Origin: Acorus gramineus
Taxonomy: Eukaryota; Streptophyta; Magnoliopsida; Acorales; Acoraceae
Reading direction: 5' to 3'
NCBI GenBank assembly: GCA_030737835.1
Contig: CM060848.1
Span: forward strand, 7,958,063-8,022,062
DNA: 64,000 nt
The stretch's first letter is position 1, and every line of letters starts with the position of its first letter. The notes under the pieces were generated by a model. It worked only from the letters and a program-made list of their open reading frames with translations, did not search any database and had not been told where the DNA came from. Made by a program: the position numbers and the translations under genes. Below, piece after piece: positions 1-11,806 of the stretch.

Positions 1-2624
1 GTGTGTGCCTAAATAGAAGTCCACGACCACATGATCCCTATTCATCATCTTCTCCACTCAATTTCTCTCTCTTCCCTCTCTTTAAAACCTCCATAAGACC
101 TAGCTATAGTGCTTGAAACCAAAAACCCTAAGGAAAGAAAGGTTAGGTTTTGTCCCGATCTATCTTCCGGTGGTCTTGGATTCGAGTTCCCACATGTGTG
201 ACCCCTTCTCACGCCCTCTTTTCTCCTCTGATTTCAGCCATTTCGAGGGCTGAAGGAGATCTTGGTGGTGGTGGTCCTTGAGGCGGTGTTTCGGTGCGCG
301 AAGAGCAACCGATCTTCCTTTCCTTCCTTGGGTAAGGTTTCTTTCCTTCCTTTTCTTGCTTAGATGCATGTTAGGAGGGTGTTTTTGGGTATGGGTGGCT
401 GTCGGTGGCGGTGGGTGGCCGTTGGCGGCGGTTGGTGGCTGTTGGAGGCCATTGGTGGCCGTCGGGGAGGTGGTAGGCTGTCTCGGGTAGGCTGGCAGCG
501 CAAGCAGCACAGGCAGGCGGGCTGGCAGGCAGGGCAGGCTGGCAGGGCACGCGCGCGTGCGCGCTGGCGTGCACGCGGGTGGAGCAGGAGCGTGCGGGTG
601 CTGCGCGCTGGGCGCCGTGCGGGGACGTGCGCGCGGGGCGCTGCGCAGAGGCGCAGTGCGTGCCGCGCGCAGGGGGCCGCGTGCGGATGATGCGCGTAGG
701 GCGCCGTGCGGGGGCGTGCGCGCGGAGCGCTGCGCAGAGGCGCAAGCGTGCTGCTGTGCGCGCGCGGTGAGGCAAGCCGGTGGTGCGAGCGAGGTGAGGC
801 GCTGGGGCGCAGGGCGTGCGGGTGTGCGCGCGAGTGCTGCGCTGGGGCGTAGTGAGCGCGCGGTGCACCGGGGGGGGGGCTCGGCAGAGTGTCCGGGCGT
901 GCGGGCTGGGCTCGGCAGTGCGTCTGGGCGCGCGGGCCGGGGCTCGGCTGTGCGCCCGGGGCGGGTGGCCGTGCGTACGGCTGCCCGGGGGTTCGGGAGT
1001 GAGTCGGGGTGCTCGGACTCGCGTGCGTACGGGCCGTATGTACGCTTGTCCGAGTGTTGGGTATTTTAGTGTATTTTTGTATATAATTGTGTATTTTACT
1101 CACCGAGTTGATTTCCCTGTCTTGCAGATCTTGACGGACGGTCGCGCGATGACCCGGTTATCGGTGAGTGGGACAACCCAACCCAGTAGGGAGGCGCTAT
1201 ATGCACTTGGGCGTGTACCGTCCTCCCCTGGGGCACCGTAGTTTATTATTAACCTGTTTATTATGTAATCTATGCAAGCATGATTAATATGTAGTATGCA
1301 TGCTACCCTAGACCGTGTATGTTAGGGACTTGCACCCTTAGGATATGTGTAAGAGCCATGCATCCTGTCACCTTGTTATCATGCTAGGAAAGCCTCGACC
1401 TATGCATGCGTCCTATTAGTTTAATTTATTAAATTAAATGTGAACTTATGGTATTTTAGCATGCCTTAGGGAATATTAAGGGGCCTTGCGAGGTCAACAT
1501 TGAGACCCGGGCTAGGGTACTCCGTGTTCCTTGTTTGGTTGTCGGGATGTCCTATATCGGGACCTCATGGTGCCCTCCCAAGGTTTCTTTTCCCGATAAT
1601 ATTATAATATATGTTTCCCCGCATCTTGGTTATGCGCCCTGGAGGAATTCTGAAGAATTCAAGACATTAGAGTTGTTGAGATGTGTTGTCGGCGGATCCG
1701 AGTGGATCATATGCGTATGGATAGGCTGTTCTGTTCCCTTCGTTGGATCCGTGTAGAGACTGCCCCAGCGTTAGAAAGGCCGTCCCGTGAGAGGGCTCCC
1801 ATCAGTAGGCACCTCCTGATTTGGGACGGACTGTGCTGAATGTGGGAGTGGCCAAGCGGCCTACGGAGTGGAGGAGAGACTATCGGTGGACCAAGGGTGA
1901 CCAACAGCCTAGTCAGTCCCAATATCCTATGTCACCATATTGAGGGGTGAGGGTGAGGGTGTGGTGGGTCGGCGATGTAGCGACCCACTGGTTTGTGTAA
2001 TTGTGGACCAAGGATGATTAACAGCTAGTCAGTCCCAATATCCTATGTCACCTATTGAGGGGTGAGGGTGTGGTGGGTCGGCGATGTAGCGACCCACTGG
2101 ATTGTGTAGTTCCTGCCACTTTGAGGCTTTTAAATGATTAATTGTGGTTAATATGAATTGTGATGCATGGGTTGTGCTATTCACTGAGCGTGTGGCTCAC
2201 CCCTCGCATATATATTTTTACAGTTATCACTGAGTCGGACCGGAAGGAGGAGCTCCCCGAGGGATTTCATCAGTAGCGGAGTAGCGCCACGTCCCGCGAG
2301 TGTTAGAGGCCATCAGCATCCTTTCTTTGGCTTGTATGTATTATTTTTCCGTGCTTGGGCACTCGTTTGTATATTATTTGGATGTATGTGTGTATATTGG
2401 CTCTCACAGGACAGTTGATTATGTATCGAGTCTGTAGTATGTTTTTGAATTACAGACTCAGTCTTTTAGCTTCCGCTATTTGTGTATATATCATGTCAGC
2501 CTTGTTTTAGTCTGTGTTGTCATTTTTAGCTGTTGTTAGAGTATGTTATTGACCTCCTGTATAGACTGCTGATATCATGTATACACTTGCCGCGTCCCGG
2601 GGACGGCCGCCCTGGGGCGTGACA
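1..2624 (+). mobile_element. Large Ty3/Gypsy LTR, right end intact, left end off-window (copy B)
   Basis: This is a plus-oriented LTR of the large-LTR Gypsy family seen again at 5229-7839 and 14945-17927 in the opposite orientation. Its right end carries the family signature, ending GGGGCGTGACA at 2624. The blocks before it (tail CTCACAGGACAGT, the CTCACCCCTCGCATA block, the GTGAGTGGGACAACCC block) all have reverse-complement partners in those copies. Positions 480-1030 form a very GC-rich, CpG-dense block. Sequence from 2625 onward belongs to a minus-oriented LTR, so B appears to have inserted into that LTR. The window opens inside B, so I cannot tell a solo LTR from the 3' LTR of a longer element. 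Old fossil. Confidence 0.75.
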
Positions 2625-3375
2625 ACCACCACCACCACCTCTTCAGCCTCTCCTCAGCCTCCTCCTTGGCTGAAAATCAGGGGGGAAGGATCATGAGGGG
2701 GAGCTTGAGAGAAGAGAAGATCAACAACAACAACACATGAACAACCCTTCTCTTCTTCCTTCACCATCTCCTTCTCTTTGGGGAATTAAAACAAACACCT
2801 AGGGGGGGCTTTGAAAAGAGAGAAGAGAGGGCCAAGAAAATGGACGTGGAAGTGAGAGGGAGAGAGAGAGAGAGAGAAGATATTTGTTGCACAAATAAAT
2901 ATCTAAAGAGGGATGGAAATGACCATTTCATCCCTGACTTAGAAATTCTGCGCATGCTTCACTGGAACAGCCATAACTTCCTCGATATAGCTCCGAATTG
3001 CACAATTCCAAGTCCGTTGGAAAGCTAAGAAGATTATCTACAACTTTTATGTTTATGCCAAGATCAAATAATCTCTCCAGATATTCCGAAATTAGAGCTA
3101 AACATAGAGCAGGGCTGCTGCCAGAATTTCCCTTCCCGGGGTATACTTGGAAAAATACCCATAACTTTTACTACAAGAATCCAGTTGATCTAATTCTACT
3201 TTTGTACGAAAGCTAACTCAAAACTGGACATCTCATAATAAAATCATATTTAAACCTCATCATCTTGGATTTTAACAAAATCAAATCCAAATACCAAATT
3301 GGAAATACATAACTTCGAGGAAAAATTATGTAACCAAATTTTAATCAGAGCGCTCCAAATGACACAGGCACAACA
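2625..3375 (-). mobile_element. Partial Ty3/Gypsy LTR (3' LTR side of copy A), interrupted by copy B
   Basis: Read on the minus strand, this starts TGTTGTGCCTGTGTCATTTG at 3375 and closely follows the U3 part of the LTR at 14945-17927. Shared stretches include those around 2945-3060, matching 17500-17610. The rest of this LTR is expected to the left of the window, beyond copy B. It sits directly next to the gag-protease remnant, where a 3' LTR would be. Broken fossil. Confidence 0.7.
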
Positions 3376-5228
3376 GAAGGAGTCTCCACGCATGGATAGA
3401 TGACACGAACCCCAAAGGGGCTATGTCACGATCGCCCACGAACTGGAAAGATCTCCTACCCGGAAGGTGGAAAGACACCGACTTTGCAAAGCAGTCGATG
3501 CTGGCGTGACTAGCTGAGAGCCAATCCATTCCCAGGATGGCATCGAAGTCCGTCATGGCGAGCTCTACCAACTCTACTGGAAACTCATGCTCCGCAATCG
3601 CCACGGTACACCCTCGGTAAACAGAACGGAGGAGAATACGGTCTCCGACGGGCAATGATACCTCCAGCACAACATCAAGAGGGGCGGACACCACGCCCAT
3701 CCGTCTCGCAAAAACGGGAGACACGAACGAGTGCGTGGCTCCGGAATCAAATAGCACATATGCAGGGAGCTGGGAGATCAAAACAATACCTCGGACCACG
3801 CAACCATCTAAAACTCGACCCTGAACAAACTGCGGTTGAGGAGCAGGGGCACGCCTCGCATGCTGCACTGGCTGCCTCCTCTGGTCAACTGCTGCTGACG
3901 CTGTGGCTGCTGCTGCTGGCGTGGCTGCTGGTGCAGCACACGGGGTCGGCCAGCATCAGGGCAATTATATAAAATATGCCCGACGCGCTGACAATGGTAA
4001 CAGCGCCGCATCTCCGGTTGCCTGGCCTGGACTGGTACTGCCGCAATGGGTGCTGGACCTCGCGCTGGCACCACATCGACTGGAGTAGCGGCGGCCGCTG
4101 ACTGATCAAAGCGGGGCCGCTTCTTCTTGCGATGTCCCTGGTCCTGGCTCCTGGGGGGCCTCTGGTCTGCAGAAGGGGTTGGAAACCCCAAAGGGACCCC
4201 AAGGTCTCGCTCGACCGTCCTCGCACGAGACACCAAGTCTGAGTACCTCGTGAACGCCTGTGAGGTGACATGCACCCGGATGGTGCTAATGAGACCCATC
4301 TCGAAACGACGGCATCGCGTCTCCTCATCCATCACCAAGGCGGGGGCGAACCGGAAAAGCCTCGTGAAACGTGTGGAGTAGTCAGCGACTGACATGGAGC
4401 CCTGCGTCAGCTGCTCGAACTCTCGCATCACGATCTGGCGTGTCGAAAACGGGAAGTACTCCTCCAGAAAGTACCTCCGGAACCCAGCCCATAGAAGTCG
4501 CTCCACTCCCTCGGGGATGTCCACCGATCGGGTAGCCCACCAGTCGGCGGCGCTACCCTTCAACATGAAGGTGGCCAGTGAGACACGCTGGCGGTCAGTG
4601 CAGTGCATGGTCGAGAAGATCTTGTCTACCTCCATCAACCAACACTCATGGGCAAGGGGGTCCATCGTCTCGCCATGGAACTCGGGAGGGTGAAGCTTCA
4701 AAAAGGCAGTGAGGCCGCTCTGATGCACTCGTGCCGCAGCCTCTAGCTCCACCTCCCTCTCCAGGGGATCCTGAACTCCCACTACCGGAATCACCACGGG
4801 GACAGGGGGTACGTCGGGCATAACCGGTGGATCTGCCACCAAGGGGACCTGTGGAACTGCCTCGCGGGCCGCCCTCAGCTCCTGGATCTCTCGTGCCTGC
4901 TCAGCTAACGCCCTAGTCTGGGCCTCCAGTGCCCTAGTCTGAGTCTCCACTAGATCTGCGATACGAGCGTAAGCACGCTCCCATGCAGGAGGCTCCTGCG
5001 CCGGTCCTGGCCCCATAGCCGAGGACCCTCCAGTAGACTCCTCACCTCTGGTAGGTCCGGAAACCTCCAAAGGCCGAGAGGGACCACGTCCACGCATTCC
5101 TCTGCGAGGAGGCATATCAGCAACCTAAGAAAACAGACACTAGGATCAGAATACTCATATAGAAATCCTAGGACTCATCTCTAAGAAAACAATTGGCTCT
5201 GACAGGACCAGGCTCTGATACCAACTTT
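3376..5228 (-). mobile_element. Ty3/Gypsy (chromovirus, Del/Tekay-like) internal remnant with gag and protease
   Basis: The internal part of copy A reads on the minus strand. A primer-binding site complementary to initiator tRNA-Met (TGGTATCAGAGCC, 5223-5211) follows the LTR at 5229. Next comes a gag frame (5115-3808) with a basic N terminus, a coiled-coil-like middle, the retrotransposon gag domain (FLKLHPPEFHGETMDPLAHE region) and a CCHC zinc knuckle (CYHCQRVGHILYNCP). A retropepsin-like region with a DSGATHSF active-site motif follows (about 3868-3400). Reverse transcriptase, RNase H and integrase are not seen between protease and the next LTR. The element is therefore an incomplete fossil. 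Confidence 0.85.
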
Positions 5229-7839
5229 TGTCACGCCCCAGGGCGGCCGTCCCCGATACGTGGCAAATATATATAATATCAGCAGTCTATACAGGAGATC
5301 AATAAAATACTCTAAACAACATAAAAAATGACAACACAGACAATAATGTAGCTGACATAATATATACAAATAGCGGAAGCTTAAACGACTGAGTCTGTAA
5401 TTCAAAGACATATTACAGACCCGAATACATAATCAACTGTCCTGTGAGAGCCAATATACACAATGACATCCAAATACAAGTGTGTGCCCAAGCACGGATA
5501 ACAATACATACAATCAAGAAGGGGATGCTGATGGCCTCTCACTCGCAGAACCCAAAACGTGACGCTGCTCCGCTACTGCTGTGGTGCCTCGGGGAGCTCC
5601 TCCTTCAGATCCGACTCAGATATAACTGGAGGAAAAGAATATGCGAGGGGTGAGCCACACGCTCAGTGAATGGCACAATCTATGCATCACAACTCATATT
5701 AACCTTAAATAATTTATAGTCCCTAAACGGGAGCAACTACACAATCTAGTGGGTCGTTTCATCGCCAACCCACCCCCCCTCACCCTCACCCTTTAAGGGG
5801 GGTGACATGGGCCTCTTGGGGCAGACTAGACCGCTCTCCACCCCTGGTCCACCCGGTAGCCTCTCCCACACTCCGTAGCCTCTACCTGGTATACTCCCAC
5901 GATCAGCACTGTCCGACGCATCGGAGGTACCTACAGATGGGAGCCCTCTGTCAGGTCAGCTTTCCAACGCCGGGGAGTCCCTACTCGGATCCAACCAAAA
6001 GGAGAAGACAGCCTACTCATACGGATACGATCCTCTTGGATCCGTCGACAACGATTTGTAACACTAATAATGTCATGAATTCTCAAGAATTCCTCCAGGG
6101 CGCATAACTAAGATGCGGGGAAACATATATTATAACAAGGTTATAATATTCTCTAAGGCATGCTTATAACAATATGCTCTCATTTTGATTTAATTAAATT
6201 AAACTAAATGGGAACATACATAGTTCGGGGCTTTCCAATCAAGGGACATGGTGTCTAGGCATGTATGGGCCTCTATACATGATATATGGGTGCATATCCC
6301 TAGCATACAAGGTCTAATGTGGCATGGTTACATCATATTAATCATGCATTACACAGTTTTACATTTATCACAAGTTAATACACAATTATGGTGCCCCAGG
6401 GGAGGGCAATGCACGCCTACGTGCATCGAACGCCTCCCTACTGGGTTGGATTGTCCCACTCACCGAAACCCGGGTCGTTGCGTGACCGTCCGTCAAGATC
6501 TGCAAGACATGGGCATTCAATATGGTGAGTAAACTACACAAATACACACGAAATTTACTAGAAATACCCAATACTCGGACAAGCATGCATACGGACTCGC
6601 ACGCATGCGAGCGCGCACGTACGCACGCGAGTCCGAGTGCCCCGACACCCTCCCGAACCCTCGGGCAGCCATACGCATGGCCCCCGCACGCGCACGCATG
6701 AATGCGCACGCACGCATGCGCCCCAGCGCCCCTGCCCGCGCGCCCAGACGCGCTGCCGCGCGCGCGAGCACGCTCGCCGCCTGCGCGCACCCCGCGTCCA
6801 GCCCAGCGCGTACCCGCGCGCACTGCGCCCCCGCGCAACACCCCGCGCGCACGCCCGCGTGTCTGCGTGTACGCGCGTGCGCCCGCCAGCGCGCCCGTCT
6901 GCGCGAGCAGACGCGCGCGCGCGCGCCCGAGCCCCTTCCACCCCCTCCTCAGCCCACCCCCACCCCCTACCACCTATGCAAAGCATGCATAACCATTTAA
7001 ACACCCTAATCAATCATCTAAACAAGCTAGGGGAGGAGGAAGACTTACCAACAAGGAGGGAAAGGAGAAGGGAGGAAGCTCGGGTGCCCTTTGCGCACCA
7101 AACCACCACAACCGCCACCACCAAGACCACCACCACCTCAGCCACTCTCAAGGCCTAACAATGGCTGAAAACAGGGGTGGGGGGAAGCCATGAGAGGGAG
7201 GTAGAGAAAGGGAAATCAAAACAAAAACCATACAAAGGTAGATCACACACATACCTTTCTTTTTCCCTTCTAGGGTTTTCTTTTTCTTCTCCTTCTACTA
7301 CCTCTAATGGGAGAAACAAAGAACAGGGGATGAGTGATGGAGTGAGTGAGAGAGATGGTGAAGAGAAGAGAAGAGGAGAGAAGGGGGGACGCCCACTAAT
7401 AGGGCCACACACACACACACACACACACTCACACACTTGGAACAATTTTTGTTGGTGGGGATTGACTTTGAGTCAACCCAACCACACAAAAAAAACAAAA
7501 TCATTTGACCAAGTCAATGGTCAATTTGACTTGGTCCAAGTCTTCTTTGACTTGGTCAAGTCCCCCCCTTTGACATCCCCACTCGGTCAAAACCCGGATA
7601 CGATTCGGAACTGCCAAATTCTGAAACGTTACCGGAATTCGATGAAATTTTCGTGAGTGGTTCGAAATGGCACCAGGACACATAATGTGCAGTTAGATTT
7701 TCAATCAGAGTTCTCGAGCTCATGCAGATAGCTAAAAGTCTAAAATTTTAGCGGTTCCGATCGAAAAAAGAAAAAGTTGAAAAACTGCCAGAAATGTCCC
7801 AAAGGTGGCCAAAAGGCCAAAGGTGACACATATATAACA
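5229..7839 (-). mobile_element. Ty3/Gypsy 5' LTR of copy A (2.6 kb)
   Basis: On the minus strand this runs from TGTTATATATGTGTCACC at 7839 to GGGGCGTGACA at 5229, immediately before the primer-binding site. It carries the family blocks: the GTGAGTGGGACAATCC block near 6450, the GC-rich block at 6590-6950, and a CACTGAGCGTGTGGCTCACC block near 5660. Its U3 part (about 7200-7839) is clearly unlike the LTR part on the other side of gag (2625-3375), so the two flanking LTRs come from different subfamilies. A (CA)n run lies at 7411-7430. The outer end at 7839 is my best estimate. Old fossil. Confidence 0.7.
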
Positions 7840-9379
7840 TTCAATGCCATTGTTCCTTCAAAAAATGACTGAATTTCAAATTCAAATTCCACCTAGATCG
7901 ACGGCTCTTATTGAGCCTGTCGCTCAATCACCCGACATCTCCACCAAGAGCCGTCGCCCAGGTGCCTGACAGCGCCTATAAGATTCGCTAGACACTGTCT
8001 GACTCCCTGCTACGGTTTGGTTCATAACTTGACCAATACTCTTCCGATTCAAGATCCGTAAGGAGCGTTGGAAAACCAACGAAGCAAAGAATTCAACCAT
8101 GCCAAAATATAAAAATTTTGGGGTACTAAACACACCACAAAAAAAATTTAATTCGAGGCCTAAAAGTCATAGTTGTTATAGATTTGTTGTGGAATGAACT
8201 TTTCCTAAAGAAGGTGATGGCTTGGGAGAGTCTCACAGGGCACTCTTGTTCGATTTGGTTCATTCAGAGGAGAGAGAGAGGTGAAAAGAGAATTTTAAAT
8301 ACCCTTGGTAATTAGGGGTATTAGGCAGGGTCTTTTTTGTCCTTTCGCAGGGCATCATAACGGGCGGATAGCGATTATTGAAAAAAAGGTAAGGTGGGAT
8401 GCACTGAATTTTCGGTGGGTTTTTCTACTGAATGAGGGTTTCATTAAATACTAATTTAGGATCCAACCAAACAATGTTTTCATATATAAGTATTGATTTT
8501 AAGGATTCAGCGAAATAAGTGCTTAAAATATGGCCAACCAAACACCACCCAATCTTCAATGAGCCCCAAATATCCCCAAATAAACCACGTTTCTACTCCC
8601 ACGTTGTCAAAAAAAAAAAAAAAAAACAAAACAAGAAGAAGGAAAAGAAGATTCATTGTGTGAAACCACGGACCCCATTGAAAAGCCTTCCCACACTATC
8701 CCCATTCAGTCTTGAATGTGTTGAATACTTTTTTTTTTTAATGATGTTTATTTTAAATACTTGATCTTTATTTTTTTTTCTTTATACTTGATCTGTATTT
8801 GCTTTCTATATGTCGATTTAATTTATTTTTATTGATTGAATTATGAGATTTGAAAAAAATTGAATTCATCTTTAATCTTTTAAATTTTTGTTACAGTAAT
8901 TTTTTATATAAATGTTTGTTGGGGATTTGATTGATTTTTGTGTGTATTTCAGTATTTGTTTGAATGAATTTGGGTTAGATTTGATGGGTTCAACAAAAAA
9001 TTATTATATGTGAATAGTGAATTTCATTGAGTTGCAGTGATTTTTTTTGTTAGATTTGGTTTAAAAAAACATATTAAAAATATGGATAATCTTGGACATA
9101 GCCCCAGGTGTCGTCCCTCATATATGTTTAATTCTTTAAGAAAATTAGAATATTGAATTATTAGACACTAACTGGATGCTAGTTGTGTTATTTTTCTTTA
9201 TGATATAGTTTTAGATGAATTTTATGTAATGAAAAATTGTCAAGCACAACTAAAATAGAAGATATGTAATTTCTTATTTATTTTTGTGGATATTAACAAA
9301 AATATCTACGAGATGATAATTGGTGCATTGATTTATTAAAGAGTGAGTTGAATTTTAAATTTTTTTCTTAAATTATCAT

Positions 9380-9410
<31 letters not shown>

Positions 9411-9939
9411 ATTCTTAATATTTTAATATATATGTGTGTGTGTGTGTGTGTGTAAAATAATTTTTATATTTTAAGTTTATTATTTGGTTTTTGGCCCCCC
9501 GTTGTAATAAATCCTGGGTCTGCCCCTGGAAACATATACATCATTAAACTATGTATATACTTCATTAAAAATTTTTTTACACTTACTAAAAATATGTTTA
9601 TTCAACTCAAAATTGGATGATATAAACTTTTTATCAAGACATATATCTCATTAGATGATTTTATCATTTTAAAAAATGAAAAAAATGTATGATATGAGTT
9701 TTAGACTGTAAAAATGATTGAGTCTAACATTTTCCTCACATAAAACAAATCCTAAACAAAGAGTCCATCCACGAAGTGAAACCATATATATTCATTCTCC
9801 GAATACATTAAAAAAAATCCTCTGTCATCTACAGTCAAAGGAAGCCCCAATTCATGACAAAGCCCCCATTGCATCGGCAACGGGCCGAGCCAGCCCGGGT
9901 CGTTGAAACAGGGGCCAAGCCCTGCGCAAGGGGCCCGGG
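7840..9939. other. AT-rich intergenic DNA without a recognisable gene
   Basis: I see no coding signal here. The stretch holds a GA run near 8270, A and T homopolymers around 8610 and 8730, a (TA)n run at 9379-9405 and a (GT)n run at 9433-9453. The patch around 9490-9530 resembles widely dispersed plant repeat ends, but I could not define an element. Confidence 0.6.
9932..9939. repeat. 8-bp target site duplication, left copy
   Basis: GGCCCGGG lies directly before the hAT-like element and is repeated exactly at 10762-10769. Eight bases is the duplication length of the hAT superfamily. Confidence 0.85.
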
Positions 9940-10761
9940 TAGGCCTGTCAACGAGTCGGGTTCGGGTCGGATCAGGGTGGACCCGGACGCGACCCGTAAC
10001 AGTACCTGACGGGTCCGGAGAAATGTGGACCCGGACCCGTCGGACCCGGGTTGGGTCCGAGTCCGACCCGACCCGGATGGTTGGGTAAAAAAAAAAAAAA
10101 AAAAAGAGAAGAGCTCATATATTTGTTTGTCTTATCATTCTATTTGAAATTTTTTGTAATAAAACATTATTGTTAATGAGACTATGTTTGAATATAATTT
10201 TATACAATTCAAAAGAAGTAAATGAATTATTAAACAACATCCAAAACAATAATCACTAACGTAAAAAACATATTAACCTAAATAATAAACATAACTAACC
10301 TAAACAACATTCAAAATAATATTAACCTAAACAACATTCAAAACAATAAACATTAACATATTAACCTAAATAATAAACATAAATCATGCAACAAACTAAT
10401 TAATCATATAAATTCAAATGCTAATAAGTTAATTGTCCAAAACAAACTGATTTATAGGCTTGTTATGATTATGATTTATGAACTTGTAGATACAAAAATA
10501 AGTTAAGTAAGAAATAAAATTATGTATCAACTAATACTAATGGTCTTATAATATATGAACATATATTAAAAAAAACAGTCGGGTCCAACGGATCCAACGG
10601 GTCAGGGCGGGGTGGACCCGGACCCGACCCGTTTGTTTGTTCGGGTCCGCCGGGTCGGGTCCAACTCGGGTCGGGTCCGAATCGGATCGGGTATATTACA
10701 CGTGTAATCGGGTCCGGGTCGGGTCGGGTCCGGGTCTGGACCCGACCCGTTGACAGGCCTA
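9940..10761. mobile_element. Non-autonomous hAT-type DNA transposon (822 bp)
   Basis: The ends are inverted: TAGGCCTGTCAACG at the left and CGTTGACAGGCCTA at the right. They are flanked by a perfect 8-bp duplication, GGCCCGGG. About 150 bp inside each end is packed with GGGTCGGGTCC-like motifs, pointing inward from both sides, as in subterminal transposase-binding repeats. The core (10090-10570) is AT-rich with no transposase frame, so any movement would need a transposase supplied elsewhere. The DNA on both sides is also rich in GGGCC and GGGTC words, so it may have landed in a related repeat. Superfamily assignment rests on duplication length and end structure only. Confidence 0.85.
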
Positions 10762-10769
10762 GGCCCGGG
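10762..10769. repeat. 8-bp target site duplication, right copy
   Basis: Exact partner of GGCCCGGG at 9932-9939. Confidence 0.85.
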
Positions 10770-11059
10770 CTTGACGGGCTGGGCCAGGCCTGCGAGACCA
10801 GATTTTAAACATCTTATTTTTTTTGATTTTTTTAATTTTAAGTTATTTATTTGTATATAAATGTTAAAATAATAAAAAATTGAAAGTATAATGTTGAAAA
10901 ACTATTTATGTTTATTGAATTTTTAAAAATAAAAATATAAAATGAATCAATTATTTGAAAAACTAAATAACTACATGTACCTAACTAGGTTGGCACCTAC
11001 ATAAATATCAATAATTTGCAGAATTCAACCATAATTCAAATAAAAATCATATAAAATTT
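10770..11059. other. AT-rich spacer between hAT element and protease promoter
   Basis: The first ~30 bases continue the GGGC-rich context. The rest is AT-rich, with no gene or repeat I can name. Confidence 0.5.
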
Positions 11060-11414
11060 CATGTGACTCATTTATTGGATTGTCCCATGCGGGCCTATAG
11101 GTCGGGCTCGTGGGTGGGCCAGTGGGTCGGGTCCGTGGGCAGGCTTGCAGACCAACCCGAGTGGGCCCAATTCAGACGAGCCTCCAAGCCGGGCTTTCAA
11201 GACTCGGGCTTTTTGGGGACCCTTACCCCACTCCCCGTGCACGTATGTCTTATTAGAGGTGGACAATGCCATCGAATCCCATCCCATCACCACCACCACC
11301 ACCATCACATCTACACCTAGTGGTCTCTCTCATACCGCACCAAACCCTAACTTTCAATCTCCACAATCATTCAAAACCTCCCCTTATATGCCACACCTTT
11401 GTTCTTTCCAACCA
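11060..11414 (+). repeat. Tandem promoter duplication, distal copy
   Basis: This 355-bp unit is repeated almost unchanged at 11415-11764, ending immediately before the protease start region. It starts CATGTGACTCATTTATTGG and ends TTCTTTCCAACCA. Its first half is rich in GGGTCGGGC/GGGCC words that look transposon-derived. Its second half holds a (CAC)n run, a CTCATACCGCACC segment and CTTATATGCC, a possible TATA-like site. The two copies differ by scattered substitutions and in the length of the CAC run. Confidence 0.9.
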
Positions 11415-11764
11415 CATGTGACTCATTTATTGGATTGTACCATACGGGCTTATAGGTCGGACTCGTGGGTGGGCCAGTGGGTCGGGTCCGTGGGCAGGCT
11501 TGTAGGCCAACCCGAGTGGGCCCAATTCAGACGAGCCTCCAAGCCGGGCTTTCAAGACTCGGGCTTTTTGGGGACCCTTACCCCACTCCCCGTGCACGTA
11601 TGTCTTATTAGAGGTGGACAATGCCATCCAATCCCATCCCATCACCACCACCATCACATCTACACCTAGTGGTCTCTCTCATACCGCACCAAACCCTAAC
11701 TTTCAATCTCCACAATCATTCAAAACCTCCCCTTATATGCCACACCTTTGTTCTTTCCAACCAC
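11415..11764 (+). promoter_or_regulatory. Tandem promoter duplication, proximal copy (putative promoter and 5' UTR of the aspartyl protease)
   Basis: Second copy of the unit at 11060-11414, directly upstream of the protease. CTTATATGCC near 11730 lies about 75 bp before the chosen ATG and is a candidate TATA element; that is inference. The open frame continues upstream through this copy, but its composition is repeat-like and no family member carries such an N terminus, so I treat it as noncoding. Confidence 0.65.
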
Positions 11765-11806
11765 ATGCACACTTCTCACAAACGAAGGTGGGACAAAAAA
11801 ACAACA

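Noticed and set aside
160-1241. Many overlapping open frames on both strands rich in Arg, Ala, Pro, Gly and Cys
   Set aside because: They lie in the CpG-dense block of a Gypsy LTR, are open on both strands, differ between LTR copies and show no domain. The same applies to 6386-7158 and 16441-17268.
7840-9939. CRISPR-like or other spaced repeats
   Set aside because: Only simple-sequence runs are present; there is no regularly spaced direct repeat here or elsewhere with unique spacers, and the genome is eukaryotic.
11063-11669. Open frames ending in histidine runs
   Set aside because: The histidines come from a CAC microsatellite in the duplicated protease promoter. The frames differ between the two copies and resemble no protein.
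11621-11806. Upstream in-frame extension of the aspartyl protease
   Set aside because: It would add 62 residues before a clear signal peptide, and the sequence is part of the duplicated noncoding promoter unit.
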